64,000 bases of DNA from Knoellia remsis (GCF_003002895.1 NZ_PVTI01000006.1:62001-126000), one strand, 5' to 3'; positions 44,681-53,268 are shown, counted from the first letter of the stretch. Numbers and translations: made by a program. Notes: generated by a model from the letters alone, not told the origin.

Positions 44681-46347
44681 GCCCGCTGCGCATGGGTCGC
44701 GCGAACGCACCCGCGGTCTCGGCCGAGTCGCTGGCGTCGGCCGCCTCCTCGCTGGGGTCCGCGCTGGAGTCGGGCGGCGCCCAGCTCCCGCAGACCCAGG
44801 CCGAGCGCGCTCGCGCGATCATCACCAAGGTCGGCGAGCGCACCGCGCTCGTCGGCGGACACACGGTCGTCGCCCTCGCCGGCGCCACCGGCAGTGGCAA
44901 GTCCTCGCTCTTCAACGCGCTCGCCGGCGCCGACGTCGCGACGGTGGGCGCCCGCCGCCCCACGACGTCGCGGCCGACCGCCGCGATCTGGGGCGACGAG
45001 CCCGCCGCGCCGCTCCTCGACTGGCTCGACGTCGCCGCCCGCCACCACGTCGACAACACCTCGCCCCGCGAGGGCACGATCGGCAGCCTCGACGGGCTCG
45101 TCTTGCTCGACCTGCCGGACTTCGACTCCCGCGAGACCTCCAACCGGGAAGAGGCAGAGCGTGTCCTCGAGCTCGTCGACGTCTTCGTCTGGGTGACCGA
45201 CCCGCAGAAGTACGCCGACGCGCGGCTGCACGACGACTACGTCGCTGCCCTCGCGACCCACGACGCGGTGACCCTCGTGGTCCTCAACCAGGTCGACCGG
45301 CTCACGCCCCAGCAGGTCGAGGAGTGCATCGCCGACCTCAAGCGCCTCATGGCGCGCGACGGCATGCCCGACGCCCCCGTCATCCCGACGTCGGCACGCA
45401 CCGGTCAGGGGCTCGATGTCCTCGGGCAGCGGCTGAGCAACGCCGTCGCCGGTGCGGGCGCCGCTCGGTCACGTCTCGCGGCCGACGTGCGCCAGAGCGC
45501 CGCCGCGCTGAGCCCGGCCGTCGCCGACAGCGAGCCCGCGATCAACGCCAGCGGCGAGGACGAGCTCGTGTCAGCCCTGGCGAGGGCGGCCGGTGTGCCG
45601 GTCGTCGTGGGCGCGGTCGAGCGCGACTACCGCATGCAGGCCGTCCAGCACACCGGCTGGCCGTTCACCCGCTGGGTGCAGCGCCTGCGTCCCAAGCCCC
45701 TGCGCCGGCTGCGTCTCGACGACGGTCGCGGCGGTGGCATCGAAGTGAGCAACGCCGACGTGCGCTCGGTCCTCGGGCGATCGTCCCTCCCGCCGCCCAC
45801 CCCGGCGGCTCGCGCAGCCGTGGACCTGGCCACGCGCCAACTCGCCGACAAGGCCGGCTCCGCGTTGCCCGTGCCGTGGAGCGACGCGGTGCATGCCGCG
45901 GCGGCACCACCCGGGGCGGACATGACCGACGCGCTCGACCAGGCGGTCATCAGCACGTCCCTCCGGGCGCGCAACCCGATCTGGTGGCAGGTCGTCGGCA
46001 TCTTTCAGGTGCTCTTCGCCCTCACGGCCCTCGCCGGTCTGCTGTGGGTCCTGGTCCTCATGCTCCTCGGATGGCTGCAGTTCCCGAGCATCGAGACGCC
46101 CATGTGGGGTCCGCTGCCCTGGCCGTTCGTGCTCCTCGTCGGGGGAGTGCTCGCCGGACTCCTGCTCGCCCTCGTGTCACGGTTCCTCGCCGGGATCGGG
46201 GCGCGCCGCCGTGGCCGGGTCATGCGGGAGCGGCTGCACGAGTCGATCACCAAGGTCGCCCACGAGCGGATCCTCGAGCCGGTCGCCGACGTCCTCGAGC
46301 GGCATCGGTCGACCCGCACCCATCTCAAGGACGCCGCGAAGGTCTGA
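44677..46347 (+). CDS. Membrane-associated dynamin-like GTPase, second of pair
   Basis: The 556 residues have the P-loop GATGSGKSS (69-77), the G3 motif LLDLPDFDS and the G4 motif LNQVDRL (NxxD). Two clear transmembrane helices lie near the C-terminus (VLFALTALAGLLWVLVLML; PFVLLVGGVLAGLLLALVS), and the tail is basic. The pairing of one largely soluble and one membrane-anchored GTPase resembles the heteromeric DynA/DynB system. It overlaps the first GTPase by 4 bp. Confidence 0.82.
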   Translation: MSPLRMGRANAPAVSAESLASAASSLGSALESGGAQLPQTQAERARAIITKVGERTALVGGHTVVALAGATGSGKSSLFNALAGADVATVGARRPTTSRPTAAIWGDEPAAPLLDWLDVAARHHVDNTSPREGTIGSLDGLVLLDLPDFDSRETSNREEAERVLELVDVFVWVTDPQKYADARLHDDYVAALATHDAVTLVVLNQVDRLTPQQVEECIADLKRLMARDGMPDAPVIPTSARTGQGLDVLGQRLSNAVAGAGAARSRLAADVRQSAAALSPAVADSEPAINASGEDELVSALARAAGVPVVVGAVERDYRMQAVQHTGWPFTRWVQRLRPKPLRRLRLDDGRGGGIEVSNADVRSVLGRSSLPPPTPAARAAVDLATRQLADKAGSALPVPWSDAVHAAAAPPGADMTDALDQAVISTSLRARNPIWWQVVGIFQVLFALTALAGLLWVLVLMLLGWLQFPSIETPMWGPLPWPFVLLVGGVLAGLLLALVSRFLAGIGARRRGRVMRERLHESITKVAHERILEPVADVLERHRSTRTHLKDAAKV

Positions 46348-46379
46348 GTGGCGTTCCGTCGCGCATTCGTGCGTGGCGG

Positions 46380-46417
46380 TCGTCCACAGGTGGGGCCGTG
46401 CCTCGGCGTTGTCCACA
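46380..46417 (+). promoter_or_regulatory. Two DnaA-box-like sites upstream of ssb
   Basis: TCGTCCACA (46380-46388) and TTGTCCACA (46409-46417) lie in the same orientation 29 bp apart. TTGTCCACA matches the preferred DnaA box of high-GC Actinobacteria. A 16-bp palindrome GGCGAAGGCCTTCGCC (46418-46433) follows directly, then a copy of the 13-mer repeat (46442-46454). Confidence 0.5.
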
Positions 46418-46515
46418 GGCGAAGGCCTTCGCCGTTGTGCCGTATGCCGTCCGCTCCCGAGTCTGGTGCCTCACGCCTCCGCACGGGCGGGGGCCAGAGC
46501 AGTGGAGGTCCACTC

Positions 46516-47028
46516 ATGCAGGACACCTACATCACCGTGCAGGGGCGGGTCGCCACCGACCCCGAGATGAAGGTCTCGAAGAACAACAACCCCTTCGCGA
46601 GTTTCAAGATCGCGTCGACGCCGCGGCACCAGGTCAGTGGCGCCCCCGGCACCTATGAGGACGGCGAGACGTCGTGGTACCGGGTCTTCGCCTGGGGCAA
46701 CCTCGGCGCCAACCTCCTCCGGTCCATCGAGAAGGGGCAGCCGGTCGTCGTGCACGGCCGGATCTCTTCGCGGGAGTTCAAGAAGGACGACGGGACCTAC
46801 GGCAGCTCGGTGAGCATCGTCGCCAACAGTGTCGGCCACGACCTCAGCTGGGGTCAGGCCGCCTACGAGAAGGTGGCACGCCCGACCTACGGCGACGGCG
46901 ACCGGCACGACGAGGCCCTCGAGACCATCCGCGACGAGGAGGAGAGCTTCGGCGATCCCGAGCGGACGGCATACGACACCGCCGGCGAGAGCGACACGGG
47001 ACCGCTCGTCGGGCACAACGCCGCCTGA
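46516..47028 (+). CDS. ssb: Single-stranded DNA-binding protein
   Basis: The 170 residues start MQDTYITVQGRVATDPEM and contain a single OB fold (FASFKIAST, ETSWYRVFAWGNLGANLLRSIEKGQPVVVHGRI). The C-terminus ends GPLVGHNAA and lacks the DDDIPF-type acidic tip of the main replicative SSB, so this may be a second SSB paralogue. GGAGG lies 7 nt before the ATG. One copy of the 13-mer repeat lies inside (46962-46974). Confidence 0.9.
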   Translation: MQDTYITVQGRVATDPEMKVSKNNNPFASFKIASTPRHQVSGAPGTYEDGETSWYRVFAWGNLGANLLRSIEKGQPVVVHGRISSREFKKDDGTYGSSVSIVANSVGHDLSWGQAAYEKVARPTYGDGDRHDEALETIRDEEESFGDPERTAYDTAGESDTGPLVGHNAA

Positions 47029-47076
47029 ACGGGTTCGGACCGGCAAACCGATTCGGGGATGGGGCGGGCAGGTCGT

Positions 47077-47082
47077 TAGCCT
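47077..47082 (+). promoter_or_regulatory. -10 box TAGCCT of ettA
   Basis: TAGCCT ends 6 nt before the ettA ATG. Confidence 0.45.
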
Positions 47083-47088
47083 TGCCCC

Positions 47089-48771
47089 ATGCCCGAGTTC
47101 ATCTATGTCATGTCGCGCGCCCGCAAGGCGCATGGCGACAAGGTCATCCTCGACGACGTCACCCTGTCGTTCCTGCCCGGCGCCAAGATCGGCGTCGTCG
47201 GCCCGAACGGCGCCGGCAAGTCGTCCGTCCTGAAGATCATGGCGGGCCTGGACCAGCCGTCGAACGGCGAGGCGCGGCTCACCCCGGGCTACAGCGTCGG
47301 CATCCTCATGCAGGAGCCCGAGCTCGACGAGACCAAGACCGTCCTGGGCAACGTCGAGGAGGGCGCGGGCGAGATCAAGGCCAAGCTCGACCGCTACAAC
47401 GCCATCTCCGAGGAGATGGGTGAGCCGGACGCCGACTTCGACGCGCTCATGGCCGAGATGGGCAAGCTCCAGGAGGAGATCGACGCCGCCGACGCGTGGG
47501 ACCTCGACTCCCAGCTCGAGCAGGCGATGGATGCCCTGCGCTGCCCGCCGCCGGACGCCGACGTCTCCGTCCTCTCCGGTGGTGAGCGCCGCCGCGTCGC
47601 GCTCTGCAAGCTCCTCCTGCAGAAGCCCGACCTGCTGCTCCTCGACGAGCCCACGAACCACCTCGACGCCGAGTCCGTGCTCTGGCTCGAGCAGCACCTC
47701 GCGTCCTACCCCGGCGCCGTCGTCGCCGTGACGCACGACCGCTACTTCATGGACAACGTCGCCGGCTGGATCCTCGAGCTCGACCGCGGCCGCGCCTACC
47801 CCTACGAGGGCAACTACTCGACCTACCTCGAGAAGAAGCAGGCTCGCCTCGAGGTCCAGGGCAAGAAGGACGCCAAGCTCGCCAAGCGCCTCTCCGAGGA
47901 GCTTGAGTGGGTCCGCTCCAACGCCAAGGCCCGGCAGACCAAGTCCAAGGCTCGTCTCGCCCGCTACGAGGAGATGGCCGCCGAGGCCGAGCGCACCCGC
48001 AAGCTCGACTTCGAGGAGATCCAGATCCCGCCGGGCCCGCGCCTCGGCAGCAAGGTCATCGAGGTCAAGGACCTCAAGAAGGGCTTCGGCGACCGCGTCC
48101 TCATCGACGGTCTCTCGTTCTCGCTGCCGCGCAACGGTATCGTCGGCGTCATCGGTCCCAACGGTGTCGGCAAGACGACCCTCTTCAAGACGATCGTCGG
48201 CATCGAGCCGGCCGACGGCGGCACCGTCGACATCGGTGAGACCGTGAAGATCTCCTACGTCGACCAGAGCCGTGGCGGCCTCGACCCCAACAAGAACCTC
48301 TGGGAGGTCGTCTCCGGCGGCCACGACTACATCCAGGTCGGCCAGGTCGAGATCCCCTCGCGCGCCTACGTCTCGCAGTTCGGCTTCAAGGGCCCGGACC
48401 AGCAGAAGAAGGCCGGGGTCCTCTCCGGTGGCGAGCGCAACCGGCTCAACCTCGCGCTCACCCTCAAGGAGGGCGGCAACCTGCTGCTCCTCGACGAGCC
48501 GACCAACGACCTCGACGTCGAGACCCTCGGCTCGCTCGAGAACGCGCTCCTCGCGTTCCCCGGCTGCGCCGTCGTCATCAGCCACGACCGCTGGTTCCTC
48601 GACCGCGTCGCGACGCACATCCTCGCCTACGAGGGGGACGAGCAGAACCCGGCCAAGTGGTACTGGTTCGAGGGCAACTTCGAGGCCTATGAGAAGAACA
48701 AGGTCGAGCGGCTCGGCGAGGAGGCCGCGCGCCCGCACCGCGTGACCTACCGCAAGCTCACGCGCGACTGA
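47089..48771 (+). CDS. ettA: Energy-dependent translational throttle protein (ABC-F)
   Basis: EttA is a soluble ABC-F ATPase that binds the ribosomal E site and gates the first elongation step according to the ATP/ADP ratio. The 560 residues have two ABC domains: Walker A GPNGAGKSS at 38-46 and GPNGVGKTT near 357, signatures LSGGERRRVAL and LSGGERNRLNL, and Walker B LLLLDEPTNHLD and LLLLDEPTNDLD. The P-site tRNA interaction linker (ELEWVRSNAKARQTKSKARL) and the MPEFIYVMSRARKAHGDKVI start are EttA-specific. A TAGCCT box 6 nt upstream suggests a leaderless mRNA. Confidence 0.96.
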   Translation: MPEFIYVMSRARKAHGDKVILDDVTLSFLPGAKIGVVGPNGAGKSSVLKIMAGLDQPSNGEARLTPGYSVGILMQEPELDETKTVLGNVEEGAGEIKAKLDRYNAISEEMGEPDADFDALMAEMGKLQEEIDAADAWDLDSQLEQAMDALRCPPPDADVSVLSGGERRRVALCKLLLQKPDLLLLDEPTNHLDAESVLWLEQHLASYPGAVVAVTHDRYFMDNVAGWILELDRGRAYPYEGNYSTYLEKKQARLEVQGKKDAKLAKRLSEELEWVRSNAKARQTKSKARLARYEEMAAEAERTRKLDFEEIQIPPGPRLGSKVIEVKDLKKGFGDRVLIDGLSFSLPRNGIVGVIGPNGVGKTTLFKTIVGIEPADGGTVDIGETVKISYVDQSRGGLDPNKNLWEVVSGGHDYIQVGQVEIPSRAYVSQFGFKGPDQQKKAGVLSGGERNRLNLALTLKEGGNLLLLDEPTNDLDVETLGSLENALLAFPGCAVVISHDRWFLDRVATHILAYEGDEQNPAKWYWFEGNFEAYEKNKVERLGEEAARPHRVTYRKLTRD

Positions 48772-48789
48772 GCTGCCGGCCGGGACCGG

Positions 48790-49401
48790 TCAAGGAGACA
48801 CGGCGTCGTCCGCGTCACCGGCCCCGCCGACCTCGCCACCGAGGGGGCAGACCGCCACAGGTTCGTAGTGCGGTCTGCCCCTCCCTTCTCCCCGGTGGGA
48901 CACGAAGATGGTGACCTCCTCCGCGGTCCAGGACGGGCCGGCATACGTGTCCATGGTCCGCAGCCACCGCGTCGCCTCGAAGGGGCGCCGTGAGCGCGCG
49001 AGCGTGAGGTGCGGCCGGTAGTCCCCACCCGCCGCGGTGGCGCCGACGCGACCGCACGCGCGGCGGGTGCCCAGCGCCAGCGACTCCAGCCGGGACAGCC
49101 CGGTACCGTCGTCCGAGGCCACCCCCACCCAGACGACCCGCGCCTCGTAGGGATTGGGGAAAACGCCAGCGCCCCTCAGCCGCAACGGGATCGGCACGGT
49201 GGTGGCCGCGACTGCCGCGACGGCGTCCCCGACGTCGTCGAGGATCCGCTCGGGCACCTCGGCCATGAACGCCAGGGTCACGTGCCACAGGTGGGCCGGC
49301 GTCCAGCGCAGGTCCGACTCGACCTCGCGGCGCACCTCGACGAACTCCTCGAGGTCGGCATGGGCATCCTCGGGCGGGACGATCGCGGCAAAGACTCGCA
49401 C
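48790..49401 (-). CDS. thpR: RNA 2',3'-cyclic phosphodiesterase
   Basis: The 203-residue 2H phosphoesterase has the paired motifs HVTL (40-43) and HLTL (131-134) in RVFAAIVPPEDAH...LWHVTLAFMAEV and GGDYRPHLTLARS. ThpR (LigT) opens 2',3'-cyclic phosphates of RNA. The last about 20 residues (GGEVGGAGDADDAVSP) are an acidic tail. It is convergent with ettA and divergent from the LLM gene (49 bp between starts). Confidence 0.92.
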   Translation of the reverse strand: MRVFAAIVPPEDAHADLEEFVEVRREVESDLRWTPAHLWHVTLAFMAEVPERILDDVGDAVAAVAATTVPIPLRLRGAGVFPNPYEARVVWVGVASDDGTGLSRLESLALGTRRACGRVGATAAGGDYRPHLTLARSRRPFEATRWLRTMDTYAGPSWTAEEVTIFVSHRGEGRGRPHYEPVAVCPLGGEVGGAGDADDAVSP

Positions 49402-49450
49402 CGCGCCATTGTGCTTGTCAGGACCGCGAAATTCTGCGCAGGATCACGCC

Positions 49451-50362
49451 ATGCGGTGTGGCACCCAGATCTCGTACTTCTCCTGGCCCGGAGCGCCGGC
49501 GTCTATCGGCCCAACCTTCGCGCGGATCGCCCGCAACAGCGAGGCCGCCGGTCTGTCGTCGCTGTGGGTCATGGACCACTTCTTCCAGATCTCGATGATC
49601 GGCCCTCCTGAGCTGGACATGCTCGAGGGCTACACCGCGCTCGGGTATGCCGCGGCGGTCACCGAGCGGATCGAGCTCGGCACCCTCGTCACCGGGGTGA
49701 CCTATCGCCACCCCGGCCTCCTCGCCAAAACCGTGACGACCCTCGACGTCCTCTCCGGCGGACGGGCCTGGCTCGGCATCGGCGCAGCGTGGAACGAGGA
49801 GGAGCACCGCGGCCTCGGCGTGCCTTTCCCCTCGACGCGTGAGCGCTTCGAGCGTCTCGAGGAGACGCTGCAGATCGCACGTCGCATGTTCGACGGCGAC
49901 GACAGTCCGTATGCCGGCCGGCACGGCACGCTCGACCGTCCCCTCAACGTGCCGGCGCCGTTGCGGCGGGTGCCGATTCTCGTCGGTGGCAGCGGACCGA
50001 AGAAGACGTTGCGGCTCGTCGCGCAGTACGCCGATGCCTGCAACCTCTTCGACGCGGGTCCTGACGCGATGGCGGCGCGGCTCGCCATCCTGCGCGGGCA
50101 CTGCGAGGACGTCGGACGCGACCCGCGCGACATCGAGGTCACGGCACTGTCGCGGCTCACGCTCGGCACGAACGGCGGAACATCGGTGTCCGGCAACGAG
50201 ATTCGCAGCGTCGACGAGGCCGTCGACCACTACGCGCGTCTGGCCGAGGTCGGTCTTGACACCGTGATCCTCAGCATGGACAACAACACCGACGACGCGG
50301 CATACGAGCTCGTTGCCGACCTGGTGCGTCAGCTGGAACCGGTGACTGCCGCGGCGTGGTGA
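49451..50362 (+). CDS. LLM-class F420-dependent oxidoreductase
   Basis: The 303 residues form a luciferase-like barrel: LSSLWVMDHFFQ, YTALGYAAAVTERIELGTLVTGVTYRHPGLLAKTVTTLDVLSGGRAWLGIGAAWNEEEH and PILVGGSGPKKTLRLVAQYADACNLF. This is the F420-dependent LLM subgroup; the substrate is unknown. cofC in this window supports an F420-making host. ATG 49451 starts at the usual QISYFSWP block. Its stop lies in the first of three 11-bp tandem repeats. Confidence 0.9.
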   Translation: MRCGTQISYFSWPGAPASIGPTFARIARNSEAAGLSSLWVMDHFFQISMIGPPELDMLEGYTALGYAAAVTERIELGTLVTGVTYRHPGLLAKTVTTLDVLSGGRAWLGIGAAWNEEEHRGLGVPFPSTRERFERLEETLQIARRMFDGDDSPYAGRHGTLDRPLNVPAPLRRVPILVGGSGPKKTLRLVAQYADACNLFDAGPDAMAARLAILRGHCEDVGRDPRDIEVTALSRLTLGTNGGTSVSGNEIRSVDEAVDHYARLAEVGLDTVILSMDNNTDDAAYELVADLVRQLEPVTAAAW

Positions 50363-50386
50363 CGGCGTGGTGACGGCGTGGTGACG
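50354..50386 (+). repeat. Three 11-bp tandem repeats at the LLM gene stop
   Basis: GCGTGGTGACG occurs three times head to tail; the first copy contains the TGA stop codon (50360-50362). Confidence 0.7.
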
Positions 50387-50406
50387 GCCTCCTGACGCAG
50401 CGTCCG

Positions 50407-51135
50407 TCAGATCGGCTTGGTGGCGGCGAGGAAGACCGAGCTGCCGAAGGGCAGGTTGGTGCGGCGCAGGATGGCCTCGTCGACCTTGCAGGCGGCAAGC
50501 AGGGCGTGGTGGAGGAACCGAGGCACTTCGGGGTCCTTGACGATGTCGACCGCACCGGTGTGCCGAGGGCCGCGGGCCTTGCGCACCAGGCGCTCCGCCA
50601 CGAAACCGGGGAACACTGAGGTGAACGCATAGGTGGAGCGCTCGACGCCGAACCCGGCCCGCTCGACCGCAGCGACCGCTCGCGCCTTGGTGTAGCGGCG
50701 GTAGTGGCCGTTGGCGACGTCGAAGTCCGTCCAGGCCCACTGGTAGGCGGGGACGGCCATGAGGAACCGTCCGCCGGGACGCAGTACGCGCGACACCTCG
50801 GCGAGGGCGTCGGCCTCGGGGTCGCAGTGCTCGATGACGTCGAAGGCCGAGACCATGTCGAAGCTCGCGTCGGCGAAGGGCAGCTCGAGAGCGGAGCCGC
50901 ACACCCCGTTGTCGCGCAGTCCGCGCGGGTCGATGTCGAGGGAGGCGAGGCGGCGCTGGCCGTCGTGGAGCCAGCTGGCGCTCGGCCCGTCCGCGCTGCC
51001 GATGTCGAGCGCCTGCTCGCGCCCACGCGCGAAGTCAGCGAGCGCGGCATACAGCAGATCGGTGCGGGCTACGTACCACCAGTAGTCGGGCTGCTCGATC
51101 GAGGGAGAACCCCCGTGTCCTGCCACCTCGGTCAT
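50407..51135 (-). CDS. Class I SAM-dependent methyltransferase
   Basis: The 242 residues have ALDIGSADGPSASWL (SAM motif I), SLDIDPRGL, ELPFADASFDMVSAFDVIEH (motif II region) and LRPGGRFLMAVPAYQWAWTDFDVANGHYRRY. The latter is typical of Methyltransf_11 proteins acting on lipids or glycans. The substrate is unknown. It shares the region with an FkbM methyltransferase and an acyltransferase. Confidence 0.88.
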   Translation of the reverse strand: MTEVAGHGGSPSIEQPDYWWYVARTDLLYAALADFARGREQALDIGSADGPSASWLHDGQRRLASLDIDPRGLRDNGVCGSALELPFADASFDMVSAFDVIEHCDPEADALAEVSRVLRPGGRFLMAVPAYQWAWTDFDVANGHYRRYTKARAVAAVERAGFGVERSTYAFTSVFPGFVAERLVRKARGPRHTGAVDIVKDPEVPRFLHHALLAACKVDEAILRRTNLPFGSSVFLAATKPI

Positions 51136-51161
51136 GAGGGAGGAGCCTAGCCCCAGCGCGT

Positions 51162-51803
51162 TCAGCGTCGAGTCACGAGGCGCACGGCGAGGTCTCCGTT
51201 CGTGCGCCCGATCTCCTCCGGGGTGCGACGGATCTCGGGGGAGTACCAGCGCGCGACGTCGACGGCGAGGGACAGCAGGGCGAGCGCGGTTCCCGGGATG
51301 TCCTCGACCTCGAACTCCCCGGAGTCGACACCGTCTTGGAGGACGCCGCGGACGACCTTGTCGATCTCGCGACGCAGCTCGAGCACGGTGTCGCGGTGCT
51401 CGGGGCTGAGGTTGCGGAACTCGTACTGGACGATGCGGCCGAGCTGATGGTGCTCGGCGTGCCAGGCGGAGAAGCCGCCGACGAGTGAGCGGAGGGCATC
51501 GGTCGGGGTCTGGGCCGCCCGGGCGGCGGCGACGAGCTCGTCGCGTGCGGTCTGGTGCCCGCGGCGGCTGAGCTCGAAGAGGAGGTCCTCCTTGGAGGTG
51601 AAGTGCACGTATACGCCCGCGGGGGACAGGCCGGCGCGCGAGGCGATGTCCCGCGTCGTCGTGGCGTGGAAGCCCTTCTCGGCGAACGCGTCGGCAGCCG
51701 CCCCCATGAGCCGCGCGACGGTGGCCGTCGTGGGGTCGCCGGACTCCTCGATCAGGCGGGCGATGCTCTGCTCCGAGAGGTGCGTCCCTGTGGTGGCCGA
51801 CAT
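51162..51803 (-). CDS. TetR-family regulator of fatty acid/acyl-CoA metabolism
   Basis: The 213 residues have the TetR helix-turn-helix TTRDIASRAGLSPAGVYVHFTSKEDLLFEL and an effector domain with AWHAEHHQLGRIVQYEFRNLSPEHR, as in regulators that sense acyl-CoA. ATG 51803 is chosen over an upstream start that would place the operator inside the gene. It is divergent from an acyl-CoA dehydrogenase, with a perfect palindrome between them. Confidence 0.9.
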   Translation of the reverse strand: MSATTGTHLSEQSIARLIEESGDPTTATVARLMGAAADAFAEKGFHATTTRDIASRAGLSPAGVYVHFTSKEDLLFELSRRGHQTARDELVAAARAAQTPTDALRSLVGGFSAWHAEHHQLGRIVQYEFRNLSPEHRDTVLELRREIDKVVRGVLQDGVDSGEFEVEDIPGTALALLSLAVDVARWYSPEIRRTPEEIGRTNGDLAVRLVTRR

Positions 51804-51827
51804 GTTGACAGCATGCCTGACGCGCGA

Positions 51828-51851
51828 TTGACTAAGCAAGCGCTTAGTCAA
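51828..51851. promoter_or_regulatory. TetR operator palindrome
   Basis: TTGACTAAGC (51828-51837) and GCTTAGTCAA (51842-51851) are perfect inverted repeats separated by AAGC. The core AAGCAAGCGCTT resembles operators of acyl-CoA-responsive TetR regulators. It sits 24 bp upstream of the TetR start and 20 bp upstream of the acyl-CoA dehydrogenase start, so it can control both. Confidence 0.8.
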
Positions 51852-51871
51852 AGCACTTCTCGAGGAGAGTC

Positions 51872-53026
51872 ATGCCCCGCAATCTCTACGACGCCGACCA
51901 CGAGGCCTTCCGCGACTCGGTCCAGGAGTTCGTCGACCGCACCCTCAAGCCGCGCGCCGAGCAGATGCTCGAGGCCAAGACCATCGAGCGCGACATCTGG
52001 CTCGAGGCCGGCAAGCAGGGCCTGCTCGGCCTCGACATCCCCGAGGAGTTCGGGGGAGCGGGCGCCGACGACTACCGCTTCAACGCGATCTCGGCCGAGG
52101 TGATCTCGGGCTTCAACGCCGCCACGTCGTCGTGCTTCGGCATCCACAGTGACGTGTGCCCGCCCTACATCGTCGACCTCGGCACCGACGAGCAGAAGCA
52201 GCGCTGGCTCCCGCCCATGGCCGCCGGCGAGAAGATCTGCGCCATCGCCATGACCGAGCCCGGCGGCGGCTCCGACCTCGCGGCGCTCAAGACCACGGCG
52301 GTCAAGGCCGATGACGGGTCGGGCGACTGGATCGTCAATGGTTCCAAGACCTTCATCACCAACGGCTACCAGGCCGACCTCGTCATCGTCGCCGCCCGCA
52401 CCGACCCGAGCAAGGGCGCCAAGGGCATCTCGCTGCTCATGGTCGAGGACGGCATGGAGGGCTTCACCCGCGGCCGCAAGCTCGACAAGGTCGGGCAGGA
52501 GGAGTCCGACACCGCCGAGCTGTTCTTCGAGGACGTGCGCGTCCCCGGTGAGAACCTCATCGGCGAGGAGGGCATGGGCTTCATCGCGATGATGCAGCGC
52601 CTGCCGCAGGAGCGGGTCGGTGCGGCCGTTTCCAACGTCGCGCATGCCAAGGCGATCCTCGGGGAGACCATCGCCTACGCCAAGGAGCGCAAGGCGTTCG
52701 GCCAGCCCATCGGCTCCTTCCAGCACAACAAGTTCAAGATCGCCGAGCTCGTCACGGCCATCGAGGTGGCCGAGGCGTACGTCGACGACTGCGTCGCCGC
52801 GCATGCCGAGGGCAAGCTCAGCGCCGTCGACGCTGCCAAGGCGAAGTGGTGGAGCGCGCAGGTGCAGAACGACGTCCTCGACGAGTGCGTCCAGCTGCAC
52901 GGCGGCTACGGGTTCATGAACGAGTACCGCGTCGCCCGCGCGTGGCGCGACGCCCGCGTCACGAAGATCTGGGCCGGCTCGAACGAGATCATGAAGGAGC
53001 TCATTGGCCGCGACCTCGGGCTGTAG
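51872..53026 (+). CDS. Acyl-CoA dehydrogenase
   Basis: The 384 residues match FAD-dependent acyl-CoA dehydrogenases: CAIAMTEPGGGSDLAAL (flavin/substrate block), KVGQEESDTAELFFEDVRVP, ERKAFGQPIGSFQ and LHGGYGFMNEYRVARAWRDARVTKIWAGSNEIMKELIGRDL. The start is preceded by GAGGAGAG. Chain-length preference is not readable. The upstream TetR palindrome implies induction by an acyl-CoA. Confidence 0.94.
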   Translation: MPRNLYDADHEAFRDSVQEFVDRTLKPRAEQMLEAKTIERDIWLEAGKQGLLGLDIPEEFGGAGADDYRFNAISAEVISGFNAATSSCFGIHSDVCPPYIVDLGTDEQKQRWLPPMAAGEKICAIAMTEPGGGSDLAALKTTAVKADDGSGDWIVNGSKTFITNGYQADLVIVAARTDPSKGAKGISLLMVEDGMEGFTRGRKLDKVGQEESDTAELFFEDVRVPGENLIGEEGMGFIAMMQRLPQERVGAAVSNVAHAKAILGETIAYAKERKAFGQPIGSFQHNKFKIAELVTAIEVAEAYVDDCVAAHAEGKLSAVDAAKAKWWSAQVQNDVLDECVQLHGGYGFMNEYRVARAWRDARVTKIWAGSNEIMKELIGRDLGL

Positions 53027-53050
53027 GTCGCCGTGTGAGTCGTCGGTATG

Positions 53051-53074
53051 CCGGCCGCGCGCGTGCGCGGCCGG
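53051..53074 (+). terminator. Hairpin after acyl-CoA dehydrogenase gene
   Basis: CCGGCCGCGC (53051-53060) pairs exactly with GCGCGGCCGG (53065-53074) around GCGT. A GTATGCC site (53046-53052) leads into its 5' arm. Confidence 0.65.
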
Positions 53075-53151
53075 ACGGAGCCCTCGGCCGAAGCGGAGTC
53101 CGAGGAAGAGACCAGCAGGTTCGGTCTCTGAGCTTCTGGCACAACGCTTTC

Positions 53152-53187
53152 CGTATGCCGTCCGCGCAAGTCCGCGGGCGGCATACG
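53152..53187. repeat. Inverted pair of the GTATGCC motif forming a hairpin
   Basis: CGTATGCCGTCCGCG and CGCGGGCGGCATACG (reading toward 53187) are near-perfect reverse complements with a short loop. It lies in the 242-bp gap between the acyl-CoA dehydrogenase and the FkbM gene and could terminate either transcript. The rest of that gap holds no gene that I can support. Confidence 0.65.
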
Positions 53188-53268
53188 CCACGGGCGGTGC
53201 GCGGTCCACGCGACGCTGCACGTCGGGGGATCGTTCAGCGCAGGGATTCGTGCCGAGGTGAGCCGGCG

